A DNA stretch of 64,000 nt from Phycisphaerales bacterium (GCA_029246705.1 JAQWMQ010000010.1:117513-181512), one strand, 5' to 3'; shown: positions 8,855 to 18,796, numbered from the stretch's first letter. A program made the numbers and translations. The notes: a model not told the origin generated them from the letters alone.

Positions 8855-9697
8855 TCAGTCCCTCTCGGCACCCTGGAATGAAGCAAGTGCACGCTGCTCC
8901 TCCTGCACCACGCGCGGGAAAGCGGGACGACTTGTTCGATTCACCAGCCGGTTCCAGACCGCATCAAGCAGCCGGACCCCCCAGAAGCCGCGGATGATCG
9001 GGTAGCCGACCAGCAGTCCCACCAGGGCCCCCACCACCACGTCACCGGCCCAGTGTGCGACGAAGACCACGCGACTGAAGGCGACGATCGTCGCCATCAC
9101 CACCGCGAACCAGGTCAGCCGTGGCCAGACCATGATCATGAACAGACTGAGCACCACCGCCGCCGAGGTGTGGCTGGATGGCATCGATGCCATGTCGTAG
9201 CTGTCGAGGTTTCCAGGGGACGCCCCGACCCGGATCAACAGGCCGTCGAAACTGAAGGGAAGCTCGTGCATCGGCCGCAACCGTCCCACCGAGAACTTGA
9301 TCAGCAGGACCACCAACGCGACCACGCCCGCGGCCAGGGCGAGGTCAAGCAGGCGCCGCCAGCGGGCAGGTTGCAGTCGGCACAGGCAGACCCCCACGAT
9401 CACCAGGGAGGAGAACTGACCCCACTGCCCAAGCGCCTCGAGTTCACGAACGACATCGCCACTGAAGAAGTCGATCCGGTAGGCGGACCCCACCATCAAG
9501 TCCATGACGAGGGCAAGCGCCACCAGGGCCAGCATCGCCCCCACCCAGACCGGCCAGGGAAGCCTTCGAGCATCGACCCTTCGAACCAGGGGCGGCCTGA
9601 CGGAGCGCGCAAGGCGTCCCGGCACCTCGGGGGTCACCGGCGCGCCTTGCGCGTCAGGATGCTGCTGGTCTTTGGAATCGCCACTGATGTCGTGCAC
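8855..9697 (-). CDS. PAP2-family membrane phosphatase
   Basis: Membrane-bound acid phosphatase of the PAP2 (lipid phosphate phosphatase) superfamily. All three signature motifs are present: K-F-S-V-G-R-L-R-P, S-M-P-S-S-H-T, and S-R-V-V-F-V-A-H-W-A-G-D, holding the two catalytic His. Several transmembrane helices flank them. I place the start at a GTG at 9697 with GGGAG 9 nt upstream, giving 280 residues; the frame extends further upstream but would run into the divergent glycosyltransferase gene. Likely substrates are lipid phosphates such as undecaprenyl diphosphate or phosphatidate. The divergent membrane glycosyltransferase also uses polyprenyl carriers, a weak hint. Confidence 0.87.
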   Translation of the reverse strand: MHDISGDSKDQQHPDAQGAPVTPEVPGRLARSVRPPLVRRVDARRLPWPVWVGAMLALVALALVMDLMVGSAYRIDFFSGDVVRELEALGQWGQFSSLVIVGVCLCRLQPARWRRLLDLALAAGVVALVVLLIKFSVGRLRPMHELPFSFDGLLIRVGASPGNLDSYDMASMPSSHTSAAVVLSLFMIMVWPRLTWFAVVMATIVAFSRVVFVAHWAGDVVVGALVGLLVGYPIIRGFWGVRLLDAVWNRLVNRTSRPAFPRVVQEEQRALASFQGAERD

Positions 9698-9797
9698 TCT
9701 GGTAGGCTCCCGCCGAACTGCTTCCTGTTGAACTTCGGCGAGGTGACACCATAGCCGCCAGAACTGCCTGGAGAAGCACAGCAGGCAGAGGATGAGA

Positions 9798-11675
9798 ATG
9801 CCGAGCCGATCGACGTCCATGTCCTTTGTTTCACCCGAGCCTTCAGGAGCCGCTTCCGGCGCCCTGGGGCGTACGTGGCTGTTGCCAGCAGTGGCCCTGA
9901 TCCTGCTTGCCGCCGTGGTCCTCCTGCCCGGCCTGGACGCGATCCCCGTGGTTGACCGTGACGAGGCCCGCTTCGTCCAGGCATCCCGCCAGATGCTCGA
10001 CAGCGGCACCCTGGAGGGTTGGACGGTGCCGATGGTCGGCGAGAAGTATCGACTGAACAAACCCCCCCTGATCTACTGGCTCCAGGCCACCAGCGCGGGC
10101 GTGTTCAGCGGCTTCGATTCCGCATCCGCCTCGATCTGGATGTATCGACTGCCCAGCATGCTGGCTGCACTGTGCACGGTGCTGATCACCTGGCGACTCG
10201 GTACTGCGATGTTCGGTGGCCTGACCGGACTGCTGGCCGGTGCCTTCATGGCGGTCTCCCCCCTGGTCGCCTTCGACGCACACATGGCCCGCTCGGATGA
10301 ACTGCTGCTGGTCCTGACCACGGCCGCGATGGCAATGCTCTGGAGCTGCTGGCGTGCGGGGAACACCGCAGATCCGCGTACCGCAGGCCGACTGCCACTG
10401 GCACGAACCGTGGCCCTGTGGATCTTCATCGGCCTCGGCATGCTGACCAAGGGGCCACTCACGCCGATGGTGGTGCTTCTCAGTGCACTGGTACTCGCCG
10501 CCTGGACCCGGCGATGGCGGTGGCTCTGGCAGTTGCGTCCGGTGTCGGGACTGCTCATCGCGTTGGCGCTCTTCCTGCCCTGGGTCCTGCTCGCAGGCTT
10601 TGCGGTTGGTTTCGAGAAGCTGGCCACGATCGCCTACGACGAAGTGATCGTTCGGAGTGCTTCCGGCCGGGAAAGCCACGGCGCACCGCCCGGCTACCAC
10701 CTGGTCCTCATGGTCGTCCTGCTCTGGCCGGGCACGCTGTTGACCGGCATTGCCCTGGGTCGCAGCTGGCGACGAGCTCGAGGCGCCGAGGCGCGCCCCA
10801 GAAGCCTCATCACCCGAGCGGTCGATGTCTTCCGCCGACCAGCCCGCGGGCGAGGCGCCGAAGCCTTCTGCCTGGCCTGGTTGATCCCCAGCTGGCTGGT
10901 CTTCGAACTCGCAGCCACCAAGCTGCCCCACTATCCGCTGCCGCTCTACCCCGCACTGGCGCTGGTATCCGCGCGTGCGGTTCTTGCCGGTAGCCGTGCG
11001 CTGCCGCAGGTACTCAGCGCCAGTGCGCGCTTCGGGTTCGTGATCTGGTTCATCCTCGGCCTCGGCATCGTGCTGCTGCCGACAACCCTGTTGAGCCTGG
11101 CCTGGAGCGCGGGCGACCTGAGCCAGCCACCGGTCGGCTCGCCGCGGATGAGCGGTGTGGGCGTGGTGACGATCTCGCTTCTCGTGGCGGGTGCGCTGTT
11201 CGGCGTGCTGGTACTGGTGCTCGCACTGCGCCGCGCACTCGCTGGCCGACTGCTTGAAGCGCAGATCCTGGCGATCCCCGCCGCTGCGGTCTCCTTGGGA
11301 CTGGTGTTCGGCGTGGTGCTTCCGGCTGCATGGCCCATCTGGATCACGGCCCGGCTGAGCCACCACCTGGTCGAAGGTGGCGCCATCACTTCAGAAGCAC
11401 CCATCGCCGCGATCGGGTACCGAGAGGACAGCCTGGTCCACGCCACCAACGGTCGACTGATCCCCCTGGCCGACACCCAGCTCCAGAGCTGGATCCAGGC
11501 CCACCCCGATGGGTGGGTGGTCCTTCCCGAAGCCGATGCCACGGGCGTTGACCAGCTCACGATCACCGGACGTGTCTCGGGGTTCAATTATTCCAACGGC
11601 GATTGGTTCGATCTCGCCGTGGCTCGGGTCGACACCCCCGAATCAGAGGCTTCCGCCGAACCTGATGGCTCCTGA
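9798..11675 (+). CDS. Family 39 (ArnT/PMT-like) membrane glycosyltransferase
   Basis: GT-C fold glycosyltransferase that would move a sugar from a polyprenyl-phosphate donor on the outer face of the membrane. The first loop carries V-D-R-D-E-A-R-F, the acidic catalytic motif of ArnT-type enzymes, followed by N-K-P-P-L-I-Y-W-L-Q. A dozen or so hydrophobic segments follow, and a soluble C-terminal part of about 150 residues. Two in-frame ATGs compete, 9792 and 9798; AGAGG lies about 6 nt before 9798, so I prefer it (625 residues). The acceptor cannot be read from sequence; lipid A, protein or cell-surface glycan are possible. Confidence 0.85.
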   Translation: MPSRSTSMSFVSPEPSGAASGALGRTWLLPAVALILLAAVVLLPGLDAIPVVDRDEARFVQASRQMLDSGTLEGWTVPMVGEKYRLNKPPLIYWLQATSAGVFSGFDSASASIWMYRLPSMLAALCTVLITWRLGTAMFGGLTGLLAGAFMAVSPLVAFDAHMARSDELLLVLTTAAMAMLWSCWRAGNTADPRTAGRLPLARTVALWIFIGLGMLTKGPLTPMVVLLSALVLAAWTRRWRWLWQLRPVSGLLIALALFLPWVLLAGFAVGFEKLATIAYDEVIVRSASGRESHGAPPGYHLVLMVVLLWPGTLLTGIALGRSWRRARGAEARPRSLITRAVDVFRRPARGRGAEAFCLAWLIPSWLVFELAATKLPHYPLPLYPALALVSARAVLAGSRALPQVLSASARFGFVIWFILGLGIVLLPTTLLSLAWSAGDLSQPPVGSPRMSGVGVVTISLLVAGALFGVLVLVLALRRALAGRLLEAQILAIPAAAVSLGLVFGVVLPAAWPIWITARLSHHLVEGGAITSEAPIAAIGYREDSLVHATNGRLIPLADTQLQSWIQAHPDGWVVLPEADATGVDQLTITGRVSGFNYSNGDWFDLAVARVDTPESEASAEPDGS

Positions 11676-11744
11676 TGCCCCGGCACGACGAGCCCCGTTC
11701 CGGGGAAGCCTGATCCACCGCCCCAGCGGGGTCGTGAAACCCGA

Positions 11745-11750
11745 TATACT
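11745..11750 (+). promoter_or_regulatory. -10 element for tRNA-Arg
   Basis: TATACT sits 36 nt upstream of the mature tRNA-Arg 5' end. I cannot see a convincing -35 hexamer at 16-18 nt upstream. The identical hexamer precedes the tRNA-Asp gene. Confidence 0.45.
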
Positions 11751-11786
11751 GCGCGACCACACCCGGAGCGATCCGGAGGTGAGGCT

Positions 11787-11860
<74 letters not shown>

Positions 11861-11866
11861 TTGATC

Positions 11867-11895
11867 CCCCGCAGAGCACGCTCTGCGGGGTTTTT
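11867..11895 (+). terminator. Intrinsic terminator of tRNA-Arg
   Basis: Ten-bp perfect stem CCCCGCAGAG/CTCTGCGGGG with CACG loop and five T residues, starting 6 nt after the tRNA. Confidence 0.92.
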
Positions 11896-11914
11896 CATGG
11901 ATGAGACCTGAAGC

Positions 11915-12925
11915 TCAATCGATCGACGGTTGTCCGATGGCGTAGGCCGCGAACGTGCCCAGCCAGTGGGTTCCTGCATAGTCGAGGGTTCCGATCGACT
12001 CGTAGCCCTTCTCCGCGATCCGTTGCTGCATTCGATCGATCGAATGATGACGTTCATCCGAGGCGGGGAGTGCATCACCTATCGCGCGAAGCATCCAACC
12101 CATGCTGATGTTCAACCCATCCAGATGTGCCAGGCGTCCGTCACTTCGATCACTGACCACTGCCGGTTCGAAGTCGAATCCCCGAGCGAAACGAGGCATC
12201 ACACGATCAAGCCAGGTGACGAATGCGCCACCGCCGAGGACCCGACTCATCAGCCACGCACTGCCCAGCGAAGGGGAGAGGAAATCCTCGCCGCCGGGCT
12301 CGAGATGAAGCGCGTAGTCGCGATCCTCTCCGAAGTAGTCACAGGCACGCTCGCGAACAAGGGCGTCCACCTCGTGGTCACCGGTCACCGCAACCCAGTC
12401 CAACATCAGGGCAAGAGCGAAAGAGGTCTGGTTGTGGGTTCCCGTTCGCATCGGATGCGAGAGCTTCGGCAACCAGTCCATCAGGTTCGCCAGAGCCGCC
12501 CGCTCGAGTGGTTCAAGAGCGGTCAGCCATCCGCATGCACGAGCCTCTTCGATTTCTCGAAGTTCGGCAGCGAGGGCCAGAACCCACACCAGACCGTAGG
12601 GTCGTTCGAAGGAAGGGTGCCCGGCGACCAGTCGAGCCTCCTCCCGCAACGGGCCTTCGACCAGTTGTTCATCCAGGATTTCTCGACACCTCGCACCGAT
12701 CGAACCAGCACCGAGCAAGCGGACCACGCGTGCCAGCAACCAGTGTCCGTGCACCGCCGAGTGCCAGTCGAAGCAGCCATAGAAGACCGGTGAGACTTGT
12801 CGTGGCGCTTCGATCGCACGACGAGTCGAGAAGACATGCGTCAGGTGATAGGGATATTCACGGTGGATGCCACCGATGGCCAGTTCAGCACAACGTTCGA
12901 GCAGGTCGCGGGTGGTGGTGTCCAC
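11915..12925 (-). CDS. DUF2891 domain protein
   Basis: Full-length DUF2891 protein (336 residues). The family core F-Y-G-C-F-D-W-H-S-A-V-H-G-H-W lies near residue 48; its clustered His, Asp and Cys suggest an active or metal site, but the family has no established reaction that I know of. The sequence looks like an all-helical (alpha/alpha barrel-like) soluble protein with no signal peptide. The GTG start at 12925 has GGAG 7 nt upstream. It follows a small helical gene in the same direction by 18 bp, so they are probably one transcript. Confidence 0.8.
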   Translation of the reverse strand: MDTTTRDLLERCAELAIGGIHREYPYHLTHVFSTRRAIEAPRQVSPVFYGCFDWHSAVHGHWLLARVVRLLGAGSIGARCREILDEQLVEGPLREEARLVAGHPSFERPYGLVWVLALAAELREIEEARACGWLTALEPLERAALANLMDWLPKLSHPMRTGTHNQTSFALALMLDWVAVTGDHEVDALVRERACDYFGEDRDYALHLEPGGEDFLSPSLGSAWLMSRVLGGGAFVTWLDRVMPRFARGFDFEPAVVSDRSDGRLAHLDGLNISMGWMLRAIGDALPASDERHHSIDRMQQRIAEKGYESIGTLDYAGTHWLGTFAAYAIGQPSID

Positions 12926-12943
12926 GGCGTGACTCCAGTCGGC

Positions 12944-13426
12944 TCAGGCCGGGGGTGGATCTCGGGTCACGGTTCCCAGGTTGCGGAGCACCCAGTCCCG
13001 TTCCTTTTCATCCTCGACATGCCCGGCTGCGGCCAGGCCGTATTGAACGTGCCCCGCCACATCATCCGAATCACCCGTGATCGCGGCGGCACGGGCGATC
13101 GCCTCGTGCGCGAAGGCCCGGTCGAATTCACCGAGGTCGTGTTCATCGCACAGCTCGAGGTAGCGTTCTGCATGCGATCGAGCCTGGGCGCCCTTTCCGA
13201 GAATCGCGTAGACCCGGCTGATCTGCCATTCGCTGCGCGCCCAGTTGACCGGTTTGCCGACGACACCCCAGTGCCAGCGTGCGGCATGCGCGGCGTGGAT
13301 CATGGTCTCATCCTCATGCTCGGTGCGCTTGCTTTGTTCCATGAGCGCCCACACCCCGTTGAAGAGGCCGGTGGCGCATCGCCGGTGCTGGTCCTCGGCG
13401 AGGCTGGTGGCAAAGAGATCGTCCAT
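12944..13426 (-). CDS. Small helical protein, function unknown
   Basis: Not assigned to a named family. The 160 residues are rich in Ala, Arg, Glu and His. They read as consecutive amphipathic helix pairs (W-A-R-S-E-W-Q-I-S-R-V-Y-A-I-L-G, A-R-S-H-A-E-R-Y-L-E, F-A-H-E-A-I-A-R-A), a TPR-like pattern. The ATG at 13426 has GGAG about 8 nt upstream; the frame is open further to 13498 without another good start. It precedes the DUF2891 gene by 18 bp and may be a partner of that protein. Confidence 0.65.
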   Translation of the reverse strand: MDDLFATSLAEDQHRRCATGLFNGVWALMEQSKRTEHEDETMIHAAHAARWHWGVVGKPVNWARSEWQISRVYAILGKGAQARSHAERYLELCDEHDLGEFDRAFAHEAIARAAAITGDSDDVAGHVQYGLAAAGHVEDEKERDWVLRNLGTVTRDPPPA

Positions 13427-13588
13427 GGGTTCACTCCGTGTCTGGAAGACGAGACGCCCAAGGATAACCAGTCTCACGCAGCCCGATGCTTGAAACAACC
13501 ACTCCGGATCTGCTCAACCTCCTCGACATCACGGATTCCAACCTCGATCAGCTCGAGTTGACGGTTAGAATGAGACCCGGAGCACGCC

Positions 13589-16500
13589 ATGCTTGCCGCC
13601 GCACTTCTCGCAACCTGCACGCCACTTGCCGAAGCACCCGATTGGGCGCGGGAAGTTCGACCGATCCTGGCAACGCATTGCCTGCGTTGCCACGGTGCGG
13701 ACCCGGAGACCCGGGAGGCCGATCTTCGGTTGGATGACGCCACCGCCCTCTGGGCCTCGGGCGTCCTCGACCGGGACGACCCGATGTCGAGCCTGCTGCT
13801 CGAACGCATCGAGCCCGGCCATGGCGACCCCATGCCACCGGTCGAGGCATCGGACCCGCTTGAACAGTCGGAGATCGACACCCTTCGAGCCTGGGTCGCA
13901 GCCGGTGCGGGAATCGATGACCACTGGTCCTTCAAGTCTCCGGTGGCTCCTGCGCCACCAATGCTCGAATCACTCGGCAACTGGCCGAAGCAACCGCTTG
14001 ACGTCTTCGTCGCCGGTGGCCTTGAACGCGCCGGCCTCCGTCCCTCGGACCCCGCTTCACCCGCACGACTGCTTCGACGAGCGAGCCTCGACCTTCGAGG
14101 TCTTCCGCCAAGCCCCGAGGAACTCGACCGTTTTCTCGCGGACCCCTCGCCTCGTGCCTATGAAGACGCCGTTGATCGACTGCTCGCTTCCAGCCACTAC
14201 GGCGAACACTGGGCGGGACGTTGGCTCGACCTGGCACGCTACGCCGACACCAACGGTTACGAACAGGACGGCACCCGCACCATCTGGCCCTGGCGGGACT
14301 GGGTGATTCGCGCCTTCAACGAGGACCTGCCGTTCAACGACTTCACCATTCGCCAGCTTGCCGGCGATCTCCTCCCCGACGCCACCGACGAGGACGTGCT
14401 GGCCACCGCGTTCCACCGAAACACCATGACCAACTCCGAAGGTGGCACGCGTGACGAGGAGTTCCGCGTCGCTGCGGTGGTGGATCGAGTCAACACCACC
14501 TACGAGGCATGGATGGGCGTGACCATGGCTTGCGCACAATGCCATGCCCACAAGTACGACCCGATCAGCCAGGAGGACTACTACGCCTCCTATGCACTGC
14601 TGAACCAGACGCAGGATGCCGACCGCCCCGACGACAATCCTCGTCTCGACTGGCAGACACCGGAGCAGGGACGCCACGCGAGGACCCTTGCCGAAGCACT
14701 GCGCGAAAAAACGCAGGAGATCCTCGAACAGGCGCCCCGAACCGATTCGCTCGTCTCGATCGCCTGGATCGACGAAGGCCTTCCCCCCGGGGCGACCCCT
14801 CAAGGCGAGGATGTGCCTGATGCACGCTGGCCCTGGCGCGGCGAGGCGGACACGCCACCGGTGAAGCCCCATTCAGGTCGACGAGCAAGCGTCTCAGAAG
14901 CCAAGGCCGACAGCTTCGCCCAGCACTTCTTCGAGGACGCCGCGGCCACCATCCGGATGCAGGCTGATTCACGACTGGTCGCCCATGTGCGGATCGATCC
15001 GGAACGACCGCCGAAGATGATCATGCTGCAGGTGCACGCCCCGACCGGTGGCTGGGAACACCGCGCCTACTGGGGCCAGAATCATGGCACCTGGGGTGTC
15101 GACCAAACCCCGGCGCGTCTCCCACAGGGTGAACTGCCGCCGGCGGGATCCTGGGTTCGCCTGGAGATTCCGGCCAAGGCGATCGATCTCCCTGCAGGCA
15201 CGATCGTCGACGGCATCGCACTCAGCCAGTTCGGCGGCCCCGAAGGTGGACGGGTCTGGTGGGATGCCGTCGGATTCGAACGGGTCGATGCCTCCGACCA
15301 TGACTGGCAACGCGACCGCAGCGCCTGGGAAGAAGCCCTGGGCACGGTGAACGGACGAGGACTCCTCCCCGAAGCGAAGGAAGCCCTGCAGGTCGCCGCC
15401 GAGCAGCGAAGCCAACAGCAGGACCAACTGCTCGAACTCGAATGGCGTCACCAGATCGGCGCGCTTGGGGATGCGGGCGACGAATACACCAGTGCGCGTG
15501 ATGCGCTGGTCGCCGCTCGAATGCAGACGGTCTCGACCCCGGTGATGCGTGCACTTCCCGAGGACCAGCGGCGAACCACGAAGGTGCTGGTTCGCGGTGC
15601 CTGGAACGATCCGGCCGATGAAGTCCGACCGGGGATCCCTTCCGCACTGAACCCACGAGGACTGCCAGCACCCACCGACCGACTGGCATTCGCCCGCTGG
15701 ATCGCCAGCCCCGACAACCCGCTCACCGCTCGAGTGCGGGTGAACCGGCTCTGGGAGTCGCTCTTCGGGCGAGGCATCGTCCTCACCAGCGAGGACTTCG
15801 GAACCCAGGGCGAGTTGCCGGGCAACCAGGCGCTGCTCGACCATCTGGCGGTTCGCTTCATCGAACTGGGTTGGAGCCAGAAGGCGCTGCTCAGGGAGAT
15901 CCTGACCAGTGCGACCTACCGGCAGGACTCGGCGGTCGATCCGAAGCTGCTGGAACGCGACCCGAACAACGAACTCCTCGCCCGTGGCGCACGCTTCAGG
16001 CTCGACGCGGAGACCATTCGCGACCAGGCCCTCGCGATCGGCGGACTGCTCGACCCGACGTTGCACGGCCCCCCGGTCTTTCCTGCGCAACCCGAAGGCA
16101 CCTGGCAGGTCGTCTACAACGGCGGGTCCTGGACGGAGAGCCCGGCGGGCGATCGACATCGACGCGGGCTCTACACCTTCTGGCGACGTACCGCTCCCTA
16201 TCCGTCGATGATCACCTTCGATGCACCCAGCCGGGAGTTCTGCGTCTCGCGGCGCATCCGCACCAACACCCCGCTTCAGGCACTGGTGGTCCTGAACGAT
16301 CCGGTCTACCTCGAAGCCGCCGGCGGACTGGCCGGGCTGATGCTGGCCGCTTCGGACGAGGATGAACAGCGCATCACCGCGGGCTTTCGACGAGCCACCG
16401 GTCGCGATGCGACCACCCGGGAACGATCGACCCTGCGGGCGCTGCTTGCGAACGCCCGAAGTCGATTCGCCACGGAACCCGACCAGGCGAGGATCTTCCT

Positions 16501-16606
16501 CGACAGCTGCCGGATGCCTGAAAGCGATGATCCCAGCGAACTCGCGGCATGGATCGTCATGGGCAACGTCCTCTTGAACCTCGATGAAGTGCTGGTGAAG
16601 TCATGA
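13589..16606 (+). CDS. Planctomycete cytochrome protein (PSCyt1-DUF1549-DUF1553)
   Basis: Large exported c-type cytochrome-like protein of 1005 residues. A short hydrophobic N-terminus acts as signal peptide, followed by a PSCyt1 domain with heme motif C-L-R-C-H (residues 31-35). A DUF1549 (PSCyt2) region around 110-330 holds a second C-A-Q-C-H near 314. A middle segment that resembles a beta-sandwich carbohydrate-binding region lies around 450-580, and a C-terminal DUF1553 (PSD1) domain from about 680. The ATG has GGAG upstream. It overlaps the next gene, a DUF1501 protein, by four bases, the standard pairing in planctomycetes. The pair is widely expanded there and suspected to act in carbohydrate or sulfated polymer breakdown, but the reaction is not established. 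Confidence 0.93.
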   Translation: MLAAALLATCTPLAEAPDWAREVRPILATHCLRCHGADPETREADLRLDDATALWASGVLDRDDPMSSLLLERIEPGHGDPMPPVEASDPLEQSEIDTLRAWVAAGAGIDDHWSFKSPVAPAPPMLESLGNWPKQPLDVFVAGGLERAGLRPSDPASPARLLRRASLDLRGLPPSPEELDRFLADPSPRAYEDAVDRLLASSHYGEHWAGRWLDLARYADTNGYEQDGTRTIWPWRDWVIRAFNEDLPFNDFTIRQLAGDLLPDATDEDVLATAFHRNTMTNSEGGTRDEEFRVAAVVDRVNTTYEAWMGVTMACAQCHAHKYDPISQEDYYASYALLNQTQDADRPDDNPRLDWQTPEQGRHARTLAEALREKTQEILEQAPRTDSLVSIAWIDEGLPPGATPQGEDVPDARWPWRGEADTPPVKPHSGRRASVSEAKADSFAQHFFEDAAATIRMQADSRLVAHVRIDPERPPKMIMLQVHAPTGGWEHRAYWGQNHGTWGVDQTPARLPQGELPPAGSWVRLEIPAKAIDLPAGTIVDGIALSQFGGPEGGRVWWDAVGFERVDASDHDWQRDRSAWEEALGTVNGRGLLPEAKEALQVAAEQRSQQQDQLLELEWRHQIGALGDAGDEYTSARDALVAARMQTVSTPVMRALPEDQRRTTKVLVRGAWNDPADEVRPGIPSALNPRGLPAPTDRLAFARWIASPDNPLTARVRVNRLWESLFGRGIVLTSEDFGTQGELPGNQALLDHLAVRFIELGWSQKALLREILTSATYRQDSAVDPKLLERDPNNELLARGARFRLDAETIRDQALAIGGLLDPTLHGPPVFPAQPEGTWQVVYNGGSWTESPAGDRHRRGLYTFWRRTAPYPSMITFDAPSREFCVSRRIRTNTPLQALVVLNDPVYLEAAGGLAGLMLAASDEDEQRITAGFRRATGRDATTRERSTLRALLANARSRFATEPDQARIFLDSCRMPESDDPSELAAWIVMGNVLLNLDEVLVKS

Positions 16607-18036
16607 ACCCCCGGGTGCCAGACCAGCTTGCCTCGATGAACGAGGTGACCCGTCGCCAGTTCCTCTCGCGTATCGGCGCAGGTATCGGCGGCATGGCACT
16701 CGCCTCGATGCTCGGCGAGAACGGTCTCGCACTGGACGAGACACCCCACCATCCACCACGAGCCAAGCGGGTGATCTACCTGCACATGGCCGGCTCGCCC
16801 CCCCACCACGACCTGCTTGATCCGAAACCGAAGCTCGCCGAGTGGGACGGCAAGGCCTGCCCGGAACACCTGCTGGACCCGGAACGCTTCGCCTTCATCA
16901 AGGGGCACCCGACCGTCCTGCCTTCTCCCTACGCGTTCACGCGACAGGGCGAGAGCGGGATCGAACTGTCCGAGCTGCTGCCGCACCTGGGCTCCGTCGC
17001 CGACAAGCTCTGTGTGGTGCGCTCGGTGCATACCGATCAATTCAACCACGCACCGGCGCAGCTGTTCCTCTACACCGGCTCGCCACGACTGGGACGCCCC
17101 TCGATGGGTTCATGGGCCACCTGGGGCCTCGGTTCGGAGAACCAGAACCTGCCCGGGTACGTGGTCCTGGTCTCCGGAGGCAAGGTGCCTTCCGCCGGCA
17201 AGAGCGTCTGGGGCAGCGGCTTCCTGCCAAGCGTCCACCAGGGCGTGCAATGTCGCTCCACCGGCGACCCCATCCTCTACGTGGGCGACCCCGCCGGTCT
17301 GCCTCGAGAGCTGCGTCGTGAATCGCTTGATGCCCTGAGCCGGCTCAACGAAATGCAGTGCGAACGCATGGGCGATCCGGAAACCCTGGCCCGAGTCGCC
17401 CAGTACGAACTCGCCTTTCGCATGCAGATGTCGGTACCCGAAGCCACCGAACTCGCCGAGGAGTCACCCGCCACCCTCGAGGCCTACGGGGCGAACCCCG
17501 GCGGCAGCAGCTTCGCCAACAACTGCCTGCTGGCCAGGCGTCTGGTCGAACGCGGGGTTCGGTTCGTCCAGCTCTTCGACTGGGGCTGGGACACCCATGG
17601 CACCGGCCCCCATGACGACATCATGACCCAGCTTCCCCTGAAGTGCCGGGAGACCGATCGACCGGTCGCGGCCCTGATCGCCGACCTCGAACAACGCGGC
17701 CTGCTCGAGGACACCCTCGTGGTCTGGTCAGGGGAATTCGGCCGTACCGCCATGAACGAAAAGCGCAACGGTTCCACCTTCCTCGGCCGCGATCATCACC
17801 CCCACTGTTTCTCGCTGTTCATGGCCGGAGGCGGGGTCAAGGGTGGTCACGTCCATGGAGAGACGTGTGAATTCGGTGCGGAGATCGTCCGGGACCCGGT
17901 CGGGATCCACGACCTGCAGGCGACCATCATGCACCTGCTGGGTTTCAACCACGAGAAGTTCACCTACCCGTTCCAGGGAAGGGATTTCCGGTTGACCGAC
18001 GTACACGGGTCGGTGGTGCCGGGCCTGCTGGCCTGA
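16603..18036 (+). CDS. DUF1501 domain protein with Tat signal
   Basis: Exported DUF1501 protein of the alkaline-phosphatase/sulfatase-like superfamily (477 residues). The N-terminus has a twin-arginine motif T-R-R-Q-F-L-S-R around residue 17 and a following hydrophobic stretch, so export should be by Tat. Conserved family segments include H-M-A-G-S-P-P-H-H-D-L-D-like sequence near residue 62, S-V-H-T-D-Q-F-N-H near 142, W-D-T-H near 328 and W-S-G-E-F-G-R-T near 372, which carry likely metal-binding residues. It is translationally coupled (ATGA) to the upstream cytochrome protein. Confidence 0.93.
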   Translation: MNPRVPDQLASMNEVTRRQFLSRIGAGIGGMALASMLGENGLALDETPHHPPRAKRVIYLHMAGSPPHHDLLDPKPKLAEWDGKACPEHLLDPERFAFIKGHPTVLPSPYAFTRQGESGIELSELLPHLGSVADKLCVVRSVHTDQFNHAPAQLFLYTGSPRLGRPSMGSWATWGLGSENQNLPGYVVLVSGGKVPSAGKSVWGSGFLPSVHQGVQCRSTGDPILYVGDPAGLPRELRRESLDALSRLNEMQCERMGDPETLARVAQYELAFRMQMSVPEATELAEESPATLEAYGANPGGSSFANNCLLARRLVERGVRFVQLFDWGWDTHGTGPHDDIMTQLPLKCRETDRPVAALIADLEQRGLLEDTLVVWSGEFGRTAMNEKRNGSTFLGRDHHPHCFSLFMAGGGVKGGHVHGETCEFGAEIVRDPVGIHDLQATIMHLLGFNHEKFTYPFQGRDFRLTDVHGSVVPGLLA

Positions 18037-18043
18037 GCTCGAA

Positions 18044-18796
18044 TCACTCGATTTCAGCGAAGGCGTACTTCGGCTTGTCGCTCGAACGGGAGCTGATGTA
18101 CATGCCGACGAGTCGTGCCACCACCACTGCGAGATAGAGCTGCCCGATGAGTGCCTCAAGCGATGCGGCACTCCGTGAAGCCATTGAGTTGGGCACGATG
18201 TCCCCGTACCCCAGGGTGGTCAACGTGGAGATGCTGTAGTACCCGAGCAGCCCGTAGCTGTTGGACTGGAAGACCAGGTCCTTGGGATTGATGGTGGTCT
18301 CCATGGTGAGACTGATCGCATTCGGGTTGAACTGCAGCAGGATCGAATAGATCGCCGCGAAGATGCCCGCAATCAGCACGTAACCGCAACAGGCACCAGC
18401 CAGGGTCTCGGCCGTGACTTCACGGTTCAGGAAGACATCGAAGGCGATGACCATGAAGAGCCCGATCAGAAAGATCATGCCCGCCATGTTCGCACCGACG
18501 GCGGCCCAGAAGTCACCACGAAAGTGGACCACCAACTGACAGACGATGGTGCAGATCGCGATGACGGTCAGGAACAGTGTCGCAACCCGGCTGCGACTCA
18601 CCGCAGCGATACCCGCCCAGAGGATCATGAGACTGAGAATGTCACTCAAACGGATGTTGAAGAGCTCGATCGATGCGGTCCAGGGCGCCACCACGACCAG
18701 GGTGAACAAGGCACCAAGGAGCCAGAGATAACTGCCGATACCAATGGCGGGAAAGATCATCCACTTGATGCTGGGATGCGTAAATGGGTTGCTCAT
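18044..18796 (-). CDS. Pore-loop ion channel protein (K+ channel-like)
   Basis: Membrane protein with several N-terminal hydrophobic helices and a C-terminal two-helix pore module. The selectivity filter T-T-L-G-Y-G-D sits in a classical S-x-x-T-L-T-T context near residue 205. I start at ATG 18796 (250 residues); a TTG at 18853 would add 19 polar residues. No soluble regulatory domain (RCK, cyclic-nucleotide) follows the pore. The next gene, 75 bp upstream in the same direction, is a paralogue with the same layout. A role in potassium flux is inferred from the filter; residue Leu before GYGD is a conservative change from the usual Val. Confidence 0.8.
   Translation of the reverse strand: MSNPFTHPSIKWMIFPAIGIGSYLWLLGALFTLVVVAPWTASIELFNIRLSDILSLMILWAGIAAVSRSRVATLFLTVIAICTIVCQLVVHFRGDFWAAVGANMAGMIFLIGLFMVIAFDVFLNREVTAETLAGACCGYVLIAGIFAAIYSILLQFNPNAISLTMETTINPKDLVFQSNSYGLLGYYSISTLTTLGYGDIVPNSMASRSAASLEALIGQLYLAVVVARLVGMYISSRSSDKPKYAFAEIE

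Noticed and set aside
9698..10060. N-terminal extension of the PAP2 phosphatase
   Set aside because: Would overlap the divergent glycosyltransferase start; the extra sequence is not membrane- or signal-like and the GTG at 9697 has a better ribosome binding site.
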